From NCBI GenBank assembly GCA_002360945.1, contig DERO01000039.1, forward strand, positions 1-64,000: DNA of 64,000 nucleotides, read 5' to 3'. Both the position numbers and the translations under genes were made by a program. How positions within the stretch are numbered: position 1 is the stretch's first letter; each line of letters opens with the position of its first letter. The stretch comes from Leclercia adecarboxylata (GTDB lineage: Bacteria > Pseudomonadota > Gammaproteobacteria > Enterobacterales > Enterobacteriaceae). This document shows, piece after piece, positions 27,719-38,040 of this stretch. Under the pieces are notes generated by a model. The model had not been told where the DNA came from and made no database searches. It worked only from the letters and a program-made list of their open reading frames with translations.

Positions 27719-28903
27719 ATGTATCAATTCCTGCACTTTCTGCTGGCGCTGGTGGTTATCCTTGCGCTGGCCTGGCTGGTCAGCTTTGACCGCCGCAATG
27801 TTCGCATTCGCTACGTTATCCAACTTATTGTCATTGAGATTGCACTAGCCTTCTTTTTCCTCCACGCCGAAAGCGGTCTGTTTGTTATTCAGTACGTCTC
27901 GGGCTTCTTCGAGTCGTTGCTGAAATATGCCGCTGAAGGAACCAACTTTGTATTTGGCGGGATGGGCGAAAAAGGGCTGGCGTTTATTTTCCTCGGCGTG
28001 TTGTGCCCGATTATCTTTATTTCCGCGCTGATCGGTATTCTGCAGCACTGGCGTATTCTGCCGGTGATTATTCGCGTGATTGGCACCCTGCTGTCGAAGG
28101 TTAACGGCATGGGCAAGCTTGAATCCTTTAACGCCATCAGCTCCCTGACGCTCGGCCAGTCGGAAAACTTCATAGCTTACAAAGGGGTGCTGGGGGATCT
28201 GTCGTCGCGTCGTCTGTTCACCATGGCAGCCACTGCCATGTCGACGGTTTCGCTGTCGATTGTCGGGGCGTATATGACCATGCTGGAGGCGAAATATGTG
28301 GTAGCGGCGCTGATCCTGAATATGTTCAGCACCTTTATCATCCTGACGGTGATTAACCCAACCCGCCCGGAAGCGGAGCCGGAAATTAAGCTGGAAAAGA
28401 TGCATGAATCCCAGAGCTTCTTTGAGATGCTGGGAGAATATATTCTGGCTGGCTTCAAGGTGGCGATGATTATTCTGGCGATGCTGATTGGCTTTATTGC
28501 CCTGATCAGCGCCGTTAACGCCCTCTTCTCCAGCGTCTTCGGCCTGAGCTTCCAGCAGATTCTGGGCTATGTCTTCTATCCGCTGGCGTGGCTGGTAGGC
28601 ATTCCGCTGAGCGATGCCCTGCATGCGGGCGGCATTATGGCGACCAAGCTGGTGGCAAACGAGTTTGTGGCAATGATCGAGCTGCAAAAAATTGCCGCGC
28701 AGATGACCCCGCGCGGGCTGGGCATTCTGTCGGTGTTCCTGGTCTCCTTCGCCAACTTTGCCTCGATCGGCATTGTGGCCGGAGCGATTAAGGGGCTGAA
28801 CGAGCAGCAGGGCAACGTGGTGTCGCGCTTCGGTCTGCGCCTGGTGTACGGCGCCACGCTGGTGAGCCTGCTGTCGGCGAGCTTTGCGGGACTGGTGTTG
28901 TAG
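27719..28903 (+). CDS. NupC-type concentrative nucleoside transporter
   Basis: 394 residues, polytopic. It closely follows E. coli Nup[52 protein letters not shown] and [17 protein letters not shown] are all recognisable. Expected role is H+-coupled uptake of nucleosides at the inner membrane. K-12 has no such gene at this site, so it is probably a NupC paralog; true nupC would sit elsewhere. No strong ribosome site is seen before the ATG. Divergent from efeU. Confidence 0.88.
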   Translation: MYQFLHFLLALVVILALAWLVSFDRRNVRIRYVIQLIVIEIALAFFFLHAESGLFVIQYVSGFFESLLKYAAEGTNFVFGGMGEKGLAFIFLGVLCPIIFISALIGILQHWRILPVIIRVIGTLLSKVNGMGKLESFNAISSLTLGQSENFIAYKGVLGDLSSRRLFTMAATAMSTVSLSIVGAYMTMLEAKYVVAALILNMFSTFIILTVINPTRPEAEPEIKLEKMHESQSFFEMLGEYILAGFKVAMIILAMLIGFIALISAVNALFSSVFGLSFQQILGYVFYPLAWLVGIPLSDALHAGGIMATKLVANEFVAMIELQKIAAQMTPRGLGILSVFLVSFANFASIGIVAGAIKGLNEQQGNVVSRFGLRLVYGATLVSLLSASFAGLVL

Positions 28904-28922
28904 TTTTTGATTCCGCGGTATT

Positions 28923-28953
28923 GCCCGGCGGCGCTGCACTTGCACGGGCCTAC
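28923..28953. repeat. REP element
   Basis: GCCCGGCGGCGCTGCACTTG followed by CACGGGCCTAC is a REP-type palindrome with several mismatches, just after the nucleoside transporter. Confidence 0.65.
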
Positions 28954-28964
28954 AAGGTAAATGC

Positions 28965-28991
28965 AAAACGGCAACCCTGTTGCCGTTTTTT
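28965..28991 (+). terminator. Terminator of the nucleoside transporter gene
   Basis: AAAACGGCAAC (28965-28975) pairs perfectly with GTTGCCGTTTT (28979-28989) around CCT, followed by T-rich sequence. Confidence 0.88.
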
Positions 28992-28999
28992 GTATTTGC

Positions 29000-29022
29000 G
29001 CCCTCTCCCTGTGGGTGAGGGC
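29000..29022. repeat. CCCTCTCCC/GGGTGAGGG dispersed repeat
   Basis: GCCCTCTCCCTGTGGGTGAG followed by GGC forms a short hairpin and is related to the repeats at 22701 and 44867. Confidence 0.6.
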
Positions 29023-29043
29023 ATCAGGCCGCACAGGGTCTTA

Positions 29044-29463
29044 TCAAAACTGCACGCACACCGGCTGGTCTACACGCATCACCGACTCCTGGGCAAAGCG
29101 CTGCTTATAGATCCCGCGCAGCGCCTCGATATTGCTCTCGCTCCGGGCATCTTTACCGTGGATCAGCATCAGCGCCTTGCTCGATTCGCGCGCCACTTTC
29201 CCGTCATTCCCCAGCCATTGCCCACGGGCATCAAACACCGTTAAGCCATCGCGAAAACGCGGGGTGACGTCCTGGTCAACAAACTGCTGCCACTCCTGTC
29301 CGGTGATCGCCTCCCCTGCCGGACGGTTCAGGCCGAAGTAGAGGGTGGTTTGCTGCATCTGATTATCGGCTTTGCAGGTGTTATCCACGGTGCTGTGCGA
29401 TGGGGCGTTACAGCCTGCCAGCAGTAAAATTACGCCCGCCACAAGCCCTGTTTTGATTGTCAT
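29044..29463 (-). CDS. DUF3574-type lipoprotein
   Basis: 139 residues with a lipobox LLLAGC (Cys18) and a mature domain of the DUF3574 type: TTLYFGLNRPAGEAITGQEW near the N-terminus and SNIEALRGIYKQRFAQESVMR near the end. GAGGATAG precedes the ATG. Function is unknown. It lies between the NupC-type gene and putP, and ends near a REP/terminator cluster. Confidence 0.82.
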   Translation of the reverse strand: MTIKTGLVAGVILLLAGCNAPSHSTVDNTCKADNQMQQTTLYFGLNRPAGEAITGQEWQQFVDQDVTPRFRDGLTVFDARGQWLGNDGKVARESSKALMLIHGKDARSESNIEALRGIYKQRFAQESVMRVDQPVCVQF

Positions 29464-29527
29464 TGTTCGCTATCCTCATTATTTTTTTAGCACAGCGATA
29501 TGAACGTAAGTTGCAGAAATTAGCAAT

Positions 29528-29552
29528 AAAAAAAGCCGGGCATGCCCGGCTT
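29528..29552 (-). terminator. Terminator of putP
   Basis: AAGCCGGGCATGCCCGGCTT is a perfect 20-bp palindrome (29533-29552). On the minus strand it is followed by a run of seven T. Confidence 0.9.
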
Positions 29553-29568
29553 ACAGTGTGTTTTAAAC

Positions 29569-31077
29569 TTACTCAGCCTGTAACTTCGACGGCGGCGCGG
29601 TGTGGTAATGCGCATCCGCTTCAGCAAAGCGTTTCTGCATCGCGGCAGACGGCGCTTTACCCAGCAGGCTGAAGACCACAATCCCGATGCTGCCGAAGAT
29701 AAAGCCTGGAATGATTTCGTACAGGCCCAGCCATGCGAACTGTTTCCAGACGATCACGGTGACCGCACCGATAATCATCCCCGCCAGCGCGCCGTTGCGG
29801 GTCATGCGTGACCACAGCACCGAGAACAGCACCACCGGACCAAAGGCGGCACCGAAGCCTGCCCAGGCGTAGCTCACCAGACCCAGCACGCGGTTTTCCG
29901 GGTTTGCCGCCAGGGCGATGGAGACCAGCGCCACCACCAGCACCATAAAGCGTCCGACCCACACCAGCTCTTTCTGGCTCGCGCCTTTACGCAGGAAGGC
30001 CTTGTACAGATCTTCGGTGATGGCGCTGGAGCAGACCAGCAGCTGGCAGCTCAGGGTGGACATCACCGCGGCGAGGATGGCAGAGAGCAGAATACCGGCG
30101 ATCCACGGGTTGAAGAGGATCTGCGCCAGCTCGATAAACACCCGTTCTGAGTTCTGGCTCACCGCACCCGCCAGGGACGGATTGTTGGTGAAGTAAGCAA
30201 TACCGAAGAAGCCGACCGCACAGGCGCCGCCAAGGCAGAGGATCATCCAGGTCATGCTGATACGACGGGCATGAACGATGGTGTGGTGCGAGTCTGCCGC
30301 CATAAAGCGCGCCAGGATGTGCGGCTGGCCGAAGTAACCCAGCCCCCAGCCCATCAGGGAGACAATCGCCACGAAGTTCAGCCCTTTCAGCATATCGACG
30401 TTTTCGATGCTCTTCTGCTGGATCACCGCCAGGGAATCCCCCAGGCCGCCCACGGAGAGGATCACAATCACCGGGGTCAGGATCAGGGCAAAAATCATCA
30501 GGCTGGCCTGCACGGTATCGGTCCAGCTCACCGCCAGGAAGCCACCCACGAAGGTGTAGAGGATAGTCGCTGCCGCACCCGCCCACAGAGCCGTTTCATA
30601 GCTCATGCCGAAGGTGCTTTCGAACAGGCGCGCCCCGGCCACGATGCCGGAGGCACAGTAGATGGTGAAGAACACCAGGATTACCACGGCGGAGATAATA
30701 CGCAGTACCCGGCTGTTGTCTTCAAAACGGCCGGTAAAGTAGTCCGGCAGGGTCAGGGCGTTATTGTTGGCTTCGGTGTGCACGCGCAGACGCCCGGCCA
30801 CCAGCTTCCAGTTCACCCATGCGCCGACGGTCAGACCGATGGCAATCCAGCTTTCGGAGATCCCGGAGATGAAGATCGCGCCCGGCAGGCCCATCAGCAG
30901 CCAGCCGCTCATGTCCGACGCGCCCGCAGAGAGCGCGGTCACCACCGGCCCGAGGCTACGCCCGCCAAGAATATAGTCGTCAAAGTTTTTGGTAGAACGC
31001 CATGCAAGGAACCCTATCAGGATCATGCCAAAAATATAGATAAGAAATGTCACCAGCATCGGTGTGCTAATTGCCAT
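29569..31077 (-). CDS. putP: Sodium/proline symporter PutP
   Basis: 502 residues, the E. coli length. PutP is a 13-TM inner-membrane Na+/proline symporter of the SSS family. Known functional residues are in view: Asp55 in SAGASDMSGWLL and the GLPGAIFISGISE loop. It supplies proline to PutA and is divergent from putA across 420 bp of shared operators. Confidence 0.97.
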   Translation of the reverse strand: MAISTPMLVTFLIYIFGMILIGFLAWRSTKNFDDYILGGRSLGPVVTALSAGASDMSGWLLMGLPGAIFISGISESWIAIGLTVGAWVNWKLVAGRLRVHTEANNNALTLPDYFTGRFEDNSRVLRIISAVVILVFFTIYCASGIVAGARLFESTFGMSYETALWAGAAATILYTFVGGFLAVSWTDTVQASLMIFALILTPVIVILSVGGLGDSLAVIQQKSIENVDMLKGLNFVAIVSLMGWGLGYFGQPHILARFMAADSHHTIVHARRISMTWMILCLGGACAVGFFGIAYFTNNPSLAGAVSQNSERVFIELAQILFNPWIAGILLSAILAAVMSTLSCQLLVCSSAITEDLYKAFLRKGASQKELVWVGRFMVLVVALVSIALAANPENRVLGLVSYAWAGFGAAFGPVVLFSVLWSRMTRNGALAGMIIGAVTVIVWKQFAWLGLYEIIPGFIFGSIGIVVFSLLGKAPSAAMQKRFAEADAHYHTAPPSKLQAE

Positions 31078-31497
31078 TTAAATACTCCGCAAAGATGTTC
31101 GACAGCCTTCCCGGCTGTCTTTATTCCACCCCCGGAACGAGGGGGTGATGATGTGTGTTTCTGTTGGCCGCGCGTATCCTGCCGTATGCGCTGCCATGAC
31201 ACAAACGATTTAACACTGCATTTACATCAATTTCATCCCCGGTTTCACACCAGATTCCTGGAGGTTGCACTCGCTCACGTTTTTCGCGGTTGCACCTTTA
31301 AAAAGTGTTAAGCGCCGCATGAAACCAGGGTTGAAAGCGGAAATCCACATCTTTTTTATGGTTAACCACGACGTAACAATCCATTCATTTTCCAGCTTGC
31401 AAACCGGGTCACATTTAACGAGGTTGCACAAAGTTGCAACATAGTGGATATTTCACGTTAACTACACTAGCGCTACTGAATCACAGGAGTTTTTGGC
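31078..31497. promoter_or_regulatory. putP-putA control region with PutA operators
   Basis: The 420-bp gap holds four GTTGCA hexamers, at 31264-31269, 31289-31294, 31423-31428 and 31433-31438. GTTGCA is the core bound by the PutA ribbon-helix-helix domain in E. coli and Salmonella. The sites fall in two pairs, one nearer each promoter. A further TTGCAA is at 31398. PutA bound here represses both genes when proline is scarce. Confidence 0.85.
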
Positions 31498-34400
31498 ATG
31501 GGCATGACCACCATGGGGGTTAAGCTGGATGACGCGACCCGCGAACGGATTAAATCGGCAGCCACGCGGATCGACCGCACGCCGCACTGGTTAATTAAGC
31601 AGGCCATCTTTAACTATCTGGAAAAGCTGGAGAGCAACGACGACCTGCCGGAGCTGCCTGCCCTGCTGGCCGGTGCCGCCAATGAGAGCGACGAGCACGC
31701 CGAGGCTGCGGAAGAGATCCACCAGCCGTTCCTCGAATTTGCGGAGCAGATCCTGCCCCAGTCGGTGAGCCGCGCGGCCATTACCGCTGCGTACCGCCGT
31801 GCAGAGACCGACGCCGTGCCGATGCTGCTGGAGCAGGCGCGCCTGCCGGAGCCGATTGCCTCCCAGGCCCACAGCCTGGCGTATCAGTTGGCCGAGAAAC
31901 TGCGCAGCCAGAAAACTGCCACCGGCCGTGCCGGGATGGTGCAGAGCCTGCTGCAGGAATTCTCTCTCTCCTCGCAGGAGGGCGTGGCCCTGATGTGTCT
32001 GGCGGAAGCGCTGCTGCGTATCCCGGACAAAGCCACCCGCGACGCGCTGATCCGCGACAAGATCAGCAACGGCAACTGGCATTCGCACATTGGCCGCAGC
32101 CCGTCGCTTTTCGTTAACGCCGCTACCTGGGGCCTGCTGTTTACCGGCCGCCTGGTCTCCACCCACAACGAAGCCAGCCTCTCCCGCTCCCTGAACCGCA
32201 TTATCGGCAAGAGCGGCGAGCCGCTGATCCGTAAAGGCGTGGACATGGCGATGCGCCTGATGGGCGAGCAGTTCGTGACCGGTGAAACCATCGCCGAAGC
32301 GCTGGCCAACGCCCGCAAGCTGGAAGATAAAGGCTTCCGCTACTCCTACGACATGCTGGGCGAAGCGGCGCTGACCGCCGCCGATGCGCAGGCCTATCTG
32401 GTCTCTTACCAGCAGGCGATCCACGCCATCGGTAAAGCCTCGAACGGTCGCGGCATTTATGAAGGCCCGGGGATCTCCATTAAGCTCTCCGCCCTGCACC
32501 CGCGCTACAGCCGTGCCCAGTACGACCGCGTGATGGAGGAGCTCTACCCGCGCCTGAAGTCCCTGACCCTGCTGGCACGCCAGTATGACATCGGGATTAA
32601 CATCGACGCCGAAGAGGCCGACCGCCTGGAGATCTCCCTCGATCTGCTGGAAAAACTGTGCTTCGAGCCGGAGCTGGCGGGCTGGAACGGGATTGGCTTT
32701 GTTATTCAGGCCTACCAGAAGCGCTGCCCGTTTGTGATTGATTACCTGATCGACCTTGCCACCCGCAGCCGTCGCCGCCTGATGATCCGTCTGGTGAAGG
32801 GCGCGTACTGGGACAGCGAGATCAAGCGCGCGCAGATGGACGGTCTGGAGGGCTATCCGGTCTATACCCGCAAGGTCTACACCGACGTCTCCTACCTCGC
32901 CTGCGCCAAAAAGCTGCTCGGCGTGCCGAACCTGATCTACCCGCAGTTCGCCACCCACAACGCCCATACCTTAGCGGCGATCTACCAGCTGGCCGGTCAG
33001 AACTACTATCCGGGCCAGTACGAGTTCCAGTGCCTGCACGGCATGGGTGAACCACTGTACGAACAGGTCACCGGTAAAGTGGCGGATGGCAAACTGAACC
33101 GTCCGTGCCGTATTTATGCTCCGGTCGGTACCCATGAAACCCTGCTGGCCTACCTGGTGCGTCGTCTGCTGGAGAACGGGGCCAACACCTCCTTCGTGAA
33201 CCGCATCGCCGACGCCACCCTGCCGCTGGACGAGCTGGTGGCGGATCCGGTGCAGGCCGTTGAGAAAATGGCCTCTCAGGAAGGCCAGGTGGGTCTGCCG
33301 CATCCGAAGATTGCCCTGCCGCGCGAGCTGTACGGCAACGGGCGCGTCAACTCCTCCGGGCTGGACCTGGCGAACGAACACCGTCTGGCGTCCCTCTCCT
33401 CCTCGCTGCTCAACAGCGCCCTGCAGAAATGGCAGGCCAAACCTATCCTTGAGCAGCCGGTGAGCAACGGCGAAATGCAGCCGGTGATTAACCCGGCCGA
33501 ACCGAAAGATATCGTCGGCTTTGCCCGGGAAGCGACCGAACAGGAAGTGGATCTGGCCCTCGACAGTGCGGTGAACAACGCGCCGATCTGGTTCGCCACC
33601 CCGCCGCAGGAGCGTGCCGCCATTCTGGAACGCGCGGCGGTGCTGATGGAAGATCAGATGCAGCAGCTGATTGGCATTCTGGTGCGCGAGGCGGGTAAAA
33701 CCTTCAGCAACGCCATCGCCGAAGTGCGCGAGGCCGTTGACTTCCTGCACTACTATGCCGGTCAGGTCCGCGACGACTTTGACAACGAAACCCACCGCCC
33801 GCTGGGGCCGGTGGTCTGTATCAGCCCGTGGAACTTCCCGCTGGCGATCTTCACCGGGCAGATTGCTGCCGCTCTGGCCGCCGGTAACAGCGTGCTGGCG
33901 AAACCGGCCGAGCAGACGCCGCTGATTGCCGCCCAGGGGATCAACATCCTGCTGGAAGCAGGCGTGCCGCCGGGCGTGGTGCAACTGCTGCCGGGCCGCG
34001 GCGAGACCGTCGGGGCCAAACTGACCGCCGACAACCGCGTGCGCGGGGTGATGTTCACCGGCTCGACCGAAGTGGCCTCCCTGCTGCAACGCAATATCGC
34101 TACCCGTCTCGATGCCCAGGGCCGTCCGACCCCGCTGATTGCGGAAACCGGCGGGATGAACGCGATGATCGTCGACTCCTCGGCCCTCACCGAGCAGGTG
34201 GTGGTGGATGTCGTGGCTTCGGCCTTCGACAGCGCCGGACAGCGCTGCTCCGCCCTGCGCGTGCTCTGCCTGCAGGATGACATCGCTGACCACACCCTGA
34301 AAATGCTGCGCGGTGCGATGGGCGAATGCCGGATGGGCAATCCTGGCCGTCTGACCACCGATATCGGGCCGGTCATCGATGCCGAAGCGAAAGCCAACAT

Positions 34401-35460
34401 CGAGAACCACATCCAGGCGATGCGCGCCAAAGGCCGCCCGGTGTTCCAGGCGGTGCGTGAGAACAGCGAAGACGCCCGCGAGTGGACCAGCGGCACCTTC
34501 GTGGCGCCAACCCTGATCGAACTGGCGAGTTTCGACGAGCTGAAAAAAGAGGTCTTCGGCCCGGTGCTGCACGTGGTGCGCTACAACCGTAACAACCTCG
34601 ATGCGCTGATCGAACAGATCAACGCCTCCGGCTATGGCCTGACGCTGGGCGTGCATACCCGTATCGACGAAACTATCGCTCAGGTGACCGGCAGCGCGAA
34701 GGTCGGCAACCTGTACGTGAACCGTAATATGGTCGGTGCGGTCGTGGGCGTGCAGCCGTTCGGCGGCGAAGGGCTGTCGGGCACCGGTCCGAAAGCCGGC
34801 GGTCCAATGTACCTGTACCGTCTGCTGGCGAACCGTCCGGCGAATGCCCTCGGCGTGACTCTGGGTCGTCAGGATGCACAGTATCCGGTAGATACCCAGG
34901 TGAAAGCCGTGCTGACGCAGCCGCTGGAAGCGCTGGCAGCCTGGGCAGAAAAACGCCCTGAACTGCGTGCCCTGTGCCAGCAGTATGGCGAGCTGGCGCA
35001 GGCCGGGACGCAGCGCGTGCTGCCTGGCCCGACCGGCGAGCGCAACACCTGGACGCTGATGCCGCGCGAGCGCGTGCTGTGCGTCGCGGATAACGAGCAG
35101 GATGCGCTGGTACAGCTGGCGGCAGCGATGGCGACCGGGTGTGAAGTGCTGTGGCCGGAAGATGGCCTGCACCGCGACCTGGCGAAGCAGCTGCCGAAGG
35201 CGGTGAGCGAACGTATTCGCTTTGCCAAGGCGGATGTGCTGACCAGCCAGCCGTTTGATGCGGTGATCTACCACGGTGATTCAGACCAGTTGCGCGAGCT
35301 GTGCGAGCAGGTGGCGGCCCGTAGCGGCGCAATTGTGTCGGTGCAGGGCTTCGCCCGCGGCGAGGACAACCTCCAGCTGGAACGTCTGTACGTGGAGCGC
35401 TCGCTCAGCGTCAACACCGCCGCCGCAGGCGGTAACGCCAGCCTGATGACCATCGGCTAA
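31498..35460 (+). CDS. putA: Trifunctional PutA: repressor, proline dehydrogenase, P5C dehydrogenase
   Basis: 1320 residues, the E. coli length. It oxidises proline to glutamate in two steps and represses the put genes. Domains in order: ribbon-helix-helix DNA-binding (1-47, MGVKLDDATRERIKSAA), FAD-dependent proline dehydrogenase (about 260-610, with the RLVKGAYWDSEIKRAQ segment), and aldehyde dehydrogenase (about 650-1130, catalytic Cys917 in DSAGQRCSALRVL). The C-terminal domain ends in NASLMTIG. It becomes membrane-bound when reduced. Divergent from putP. Confidence 0.98.
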   Translation: MGMTTMGVKLDDATRERIKSAATRIDRTPHWLIKQAIFNYLEKLESNDDLPELPALLAGAANESDEHAEAAEEIHQPFLEFAEQILPQSVSRAAITAAYRRAETDAVPMLLEQARLPEPIASQAHSLAYQLAEKLRSQKTATGRAGMVQSLLQEFSLSSQEGVALMCLAEALLRIPDKATRDALIRDKISNGNWHSHIGRSPSLFVNAATWGLLFTGRLVSTHNEASLSRSLNRIIGKSGEPLIRKGVDMAMRLMGEQFVTGETIAEALANARKLEDKGFRYSYDMLGEAALTAADAQAYLVSYQQAIHAIGKASNGRGIYEGPGISIKLSALHPRYSRAQYDRVMEELYPRLKSLTLLARQYDIGINIDAEEADRLEISLDLLEKLCFEPELAGWNGIGFVIQAYQKRCPFVIDYLIDLATRSRRRLMIRLVKGAYWDSEIKRAQMDGLEGYPVYTRKVYTDVSYLACAKKLLGVPNLIYPQFATHNAHTLAAIYQLAGQNYYPGQYEFQCLHGMGEPLYEQVTGKVADGKLNRPCRIYAPVGTHETLLAYLVRRLLENGANTSFVNRIADATLPLDELVADPVQAVEKMASQEGQVGLPHPKIALPRELYGNGRVNSSGLDLANEHRLASLSSSLLNSALQKWQAKPILEQPVSNGEMQPVINPAEPKDIVGFAREATEQEVDLALDSAVNNAPIWFATPPQERAAILERAAVLMEDQMQQLIGILVREAGKTFSNAIAEVREAVDFLHYYAGQVRDDFDNETHRPLGPVVCISPWNFPLAIFTGQIAAALAAGNSVLAKPAEQTPLIAAQGINILLEAGVPPGVVQLLPGRGETVGAKLTADNRVRGVMFTGSTEVASLLQRNIATRLDAQGRPTPLIAETGGMNAMIVDSSALTEQVVVDVVASAFDSAGQRCSALRVLCLQDDIADHTLKMLRGAMGECRMGNPGRLTTDIGPVIDAEAKANIENHIQAMRAKGRPVFQAVRENSEDAREWTSGTFVAPTLIELASFDELKKEVFGPVLHVVRYNRNNLDALIEQINASGYGLTLGVHTRIDETIAQVTGSAKVGNLYVNRNMVGAVVGVQPFGGEGLSGTGPKAGGPMYLYRLLANRPANALGVTLGRQDAQYPVDTQVKAVLTQPLEALAAWAEKRPELRALCQQYGELAQAGTQRVLPGPTGERNTWTLMPRERVLCVADNEQDALVQLAAAMATGCEVLWPEDGLHRDLAKQLPKAVSERIRFAKADVLTSQPFDAVIYHGDSDQLRELCEQVAARSGAIVSVQGFARGEDNLQLERLYVERSLSVNTAAAGGNASLMTIG

Positions 35461-35473
35461 GCGTGCAATCTCT

Positions 35474-35503
35474 CCCCGGTGGCGCTACGCTTACCGGGGC
35501 TAC
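35474..35503. repeat. REP element 1 after putA
   Basis: CCCCGGTGGCGCTACGCTTA followed by CCGGGGCTAC, the first of three REP units downstream of putA. Confidence 0.8.
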
Positions 35504-35533
35504 AGTTTTGCAGGCAATGCTGTGCGGCCTGAT

Positions 35534-35563
35534 GCCCGGTGGCGCTGCGCTTACCGGGCCTAC
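35534..35563. repeat. REP element 2 after putA
   Basis: GCCCGGTGGCGCTGCGCTTA followed by CCGGGCCTAC, in the same orientation as unit 1. Confidence 0.82.
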
Positions 35564-35575
35564 GGTTTTGATGTT

Positions 35576-35613
35576 GTAGGCCGGGTAAGGCGAAGCCGCC
35601 ACCCGGCTTTTTT
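35576..35613 (+). terminator. Inverted REP element 3 with T-run
   Basis: GTAGGCCGGGTAAGGCGAAG followed by CCGCCACCCGGC is a REP unit in opposite orientation, and six T follow directly. It can act as the putA terminator. Confidence 0.75.
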
Positions 35614-35627
35614 ATACGGAGGGAGTC

Positions 35628-36023
35628 ATGAAAAGAGCGTTTATTGCCGGTGCCGCCTTACTGCTGAGCACCAGCGCCCTGGCGGATGAGTGCGCCAACG
35701 CCAGCACCCAGCTGGAGATGAACACCTGCACCGCGCAACAATACCAGGCGGCGGATAAAACCCTGAACCAGACGTATCAGACGGCGATCAAGCGCGCCGC
35801 CGCGCCCCAGCGCGATCTGCTGAAAAAGGCCCAACAGGCGTGGATCGCCCTGCGCGATGCCGACTGCGCCTTAATCGGCTCGGGCACCGAGGGCGGCTCC
35901 GTTCAGCCGATGATCGTCAACCAGTGTCTGGCCGAGAAAACCACTGAACGGGAAGCGTATCTGGCCTCGCTGATGCAGTGCGAAGAGGGCGATTTAAGCT
36001 GCCCTCTCCCGCCGGCGCATTAA
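35628..36023 (+). CDS. LprI-like exported protein (DUF1311 type)
   Basis: 131 residues with a signal peptide (MKRAFIAGAALLLSTSALA) and a mature domain of the lysozyme-inhibitor LprI/YecT type: ECANASTQLEMNTCTAQQYQ, LLKKAQQAWIALRDADC and an MIVNQCLAEKTTERE segment. The Cys are placed to form disulfides. A periplasmic role is likely; lysozyme inhibition is known only for LprI itself. It overlaps the 3' end of rutR by 4 bp, convergently. Confidence 0.82.
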   Translation: MKRAFIAGAALLLSTSALADECANASTQLEMNTCTAQQYQAADKTLNQTYQTAIKRAAAPQRDLLKKAQQAWIALRDADCALIGSGTEGGSVQPMIVNQCLAEKTTEREAYLASLMQCEEGDLSCPLPPAH

Positions 36024-36658
36024 CGCACCCGGATCCCTTCGATAATCATCCGCTGCACGTTATCCACGGTGCTGTGGAAGAAGTCGTCATCCTTGAGCGA
36101 CTTGCCGGTCACCGCCTCCACCTGGGCGGAAAAATCGGCATAGTGCTGGGTGGCGGCCCAAATCATAAAGATCAGATGGTGCGGATCCACCGGGGCCAGT
36201 TTCCCGGTGGCCACCCACCCGGCAATGATCGCCGACTTCTCATCCACCAGCGATTTCATATCGCCGCTCAGCACCGTTTTCAGCAGCGGTGCCCCCTGCA
36301 GCATCTCCAGACAGAACAGCCGCGAGGCCTGGGGATAGTCCCGGGAGACCTCCAGCTTGAGGCGGATATACTGCTGGATCGCCACCAGCGGCGTCAGCTC
36401 CTCACGAAACGCCTTCAGCGGTGCCAGCCAGATATCGAGGATCTGTTGCAGGACGGAAACGTACAGCGCCTCTTTGCAGGGAAAGTAGTAGAGCAGATTG
36501 GTTTTTGACACCCCCGCCAGCTCGGCCACCTGCTCCAGCCGCGTGCCGTGAATGCCAAACTGCGAAAAGGTCTCCAGCGCCGCCGAGAGGATCGCCTGTT
36601 TTTTCGCGCTCACCGCCTGCGAACGTTTACCGGTTGTTTTCACTGCGCCTTGTGCCAT
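36020..36658 (-). CDS. rutR: TetR-family pyrimidine regulator RutR
   Basis: 212 residues, the E. coli length. RutR represses the rut operon and is released by uracil or thymine; it also touches purine and pyrimidine genes. The HTH (about 20-65) reads AALETFSQFGIHGTRLEQVA and NLLYYFPCKEALY. The ATG at 36658 starts MAQGAVKTTGKRSQ as in E. coli. Divergent from rutA. Confidence 0.95.
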   Translation of the reverse strand: MAQGAVKTTGKRSQAVSAKKQAILSAALETFSQFGIHGTRLEQVAELAGVSKTNLLYYFPCKEALYVSVLQQILDIWLAPLKAFREELTPLVAIQQYIRLKLEVSRDYPQASRLFCLEMLQGAPLLKTVLSGDMKSLVDEKSAIIAGWVATGKLAPVDPHHLIFMIWAATQHYADFSAQVEAVTGKSLKDDDFFHSTVDNVQRMIIEGIRVR

Positions 36659-36764
36659 GGGCTCGCTCCTTGTTGATCTGCTCCCAGCATAGCAAAAACC
36701 CCAGGGTGACCACGACAATCTGCACCGCCACCGCGCACGACTGCCTGCTTTGTGTGCAACTATT

Positions 36765-36780
36765 TTGACCAGACAGTCCA
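36765..36780. promoter_or_regulatory. RutR operator
   Basis: TTGACCAGACAGTCCA fits the left half of the RutR site TTGACCANNTGGTCAA fully and the right half partly. It lies between rutR and rutA, where E. coli RutR binds. Confidence 0.7.
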
Positions 36781-36843
36781 CTTTTACTGCCTGTATTTCA
36801 TCAACCAACCATTAACACACTAATAACATTAACAATTTCAAAA

Positions 36844-36860
36844 CTGGCATTCCCTTTGCA
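36844..36860 (+). promoter_or_regulatory. Sigma-54 promoter of the rut operon
   Basis: CTGGCATTCCCTTTGCA has the -24 GG and -12 GC with ten bases between them, and TTGCA at the -12 end. The rut operon of E. coli is nitrogen-regulated through NtrC, which agrees. Transcription would start near 36871, about 78 nt before rutA. Confidence 0.75.
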
Positions 36861-36948
36861 AAACAGGCTTACGCGGCTGAACAGGAGATGCAGGATGCAG
36901 CGCCACGTCTGACTTTCACCCCCATGTTGAGATGAAGAGAGGTTCGTG

Positions 36949-38039
<1,091 letters not shown>

Positions 38040-38040
<1 letters not shown>

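Noticed and set aside
32971..35274. A 767-codon open frame on the minus strand opposite putA
   Set aside because: Shadow of the putA coding sequence; composition is typical of antisense frames and no domain is seen.
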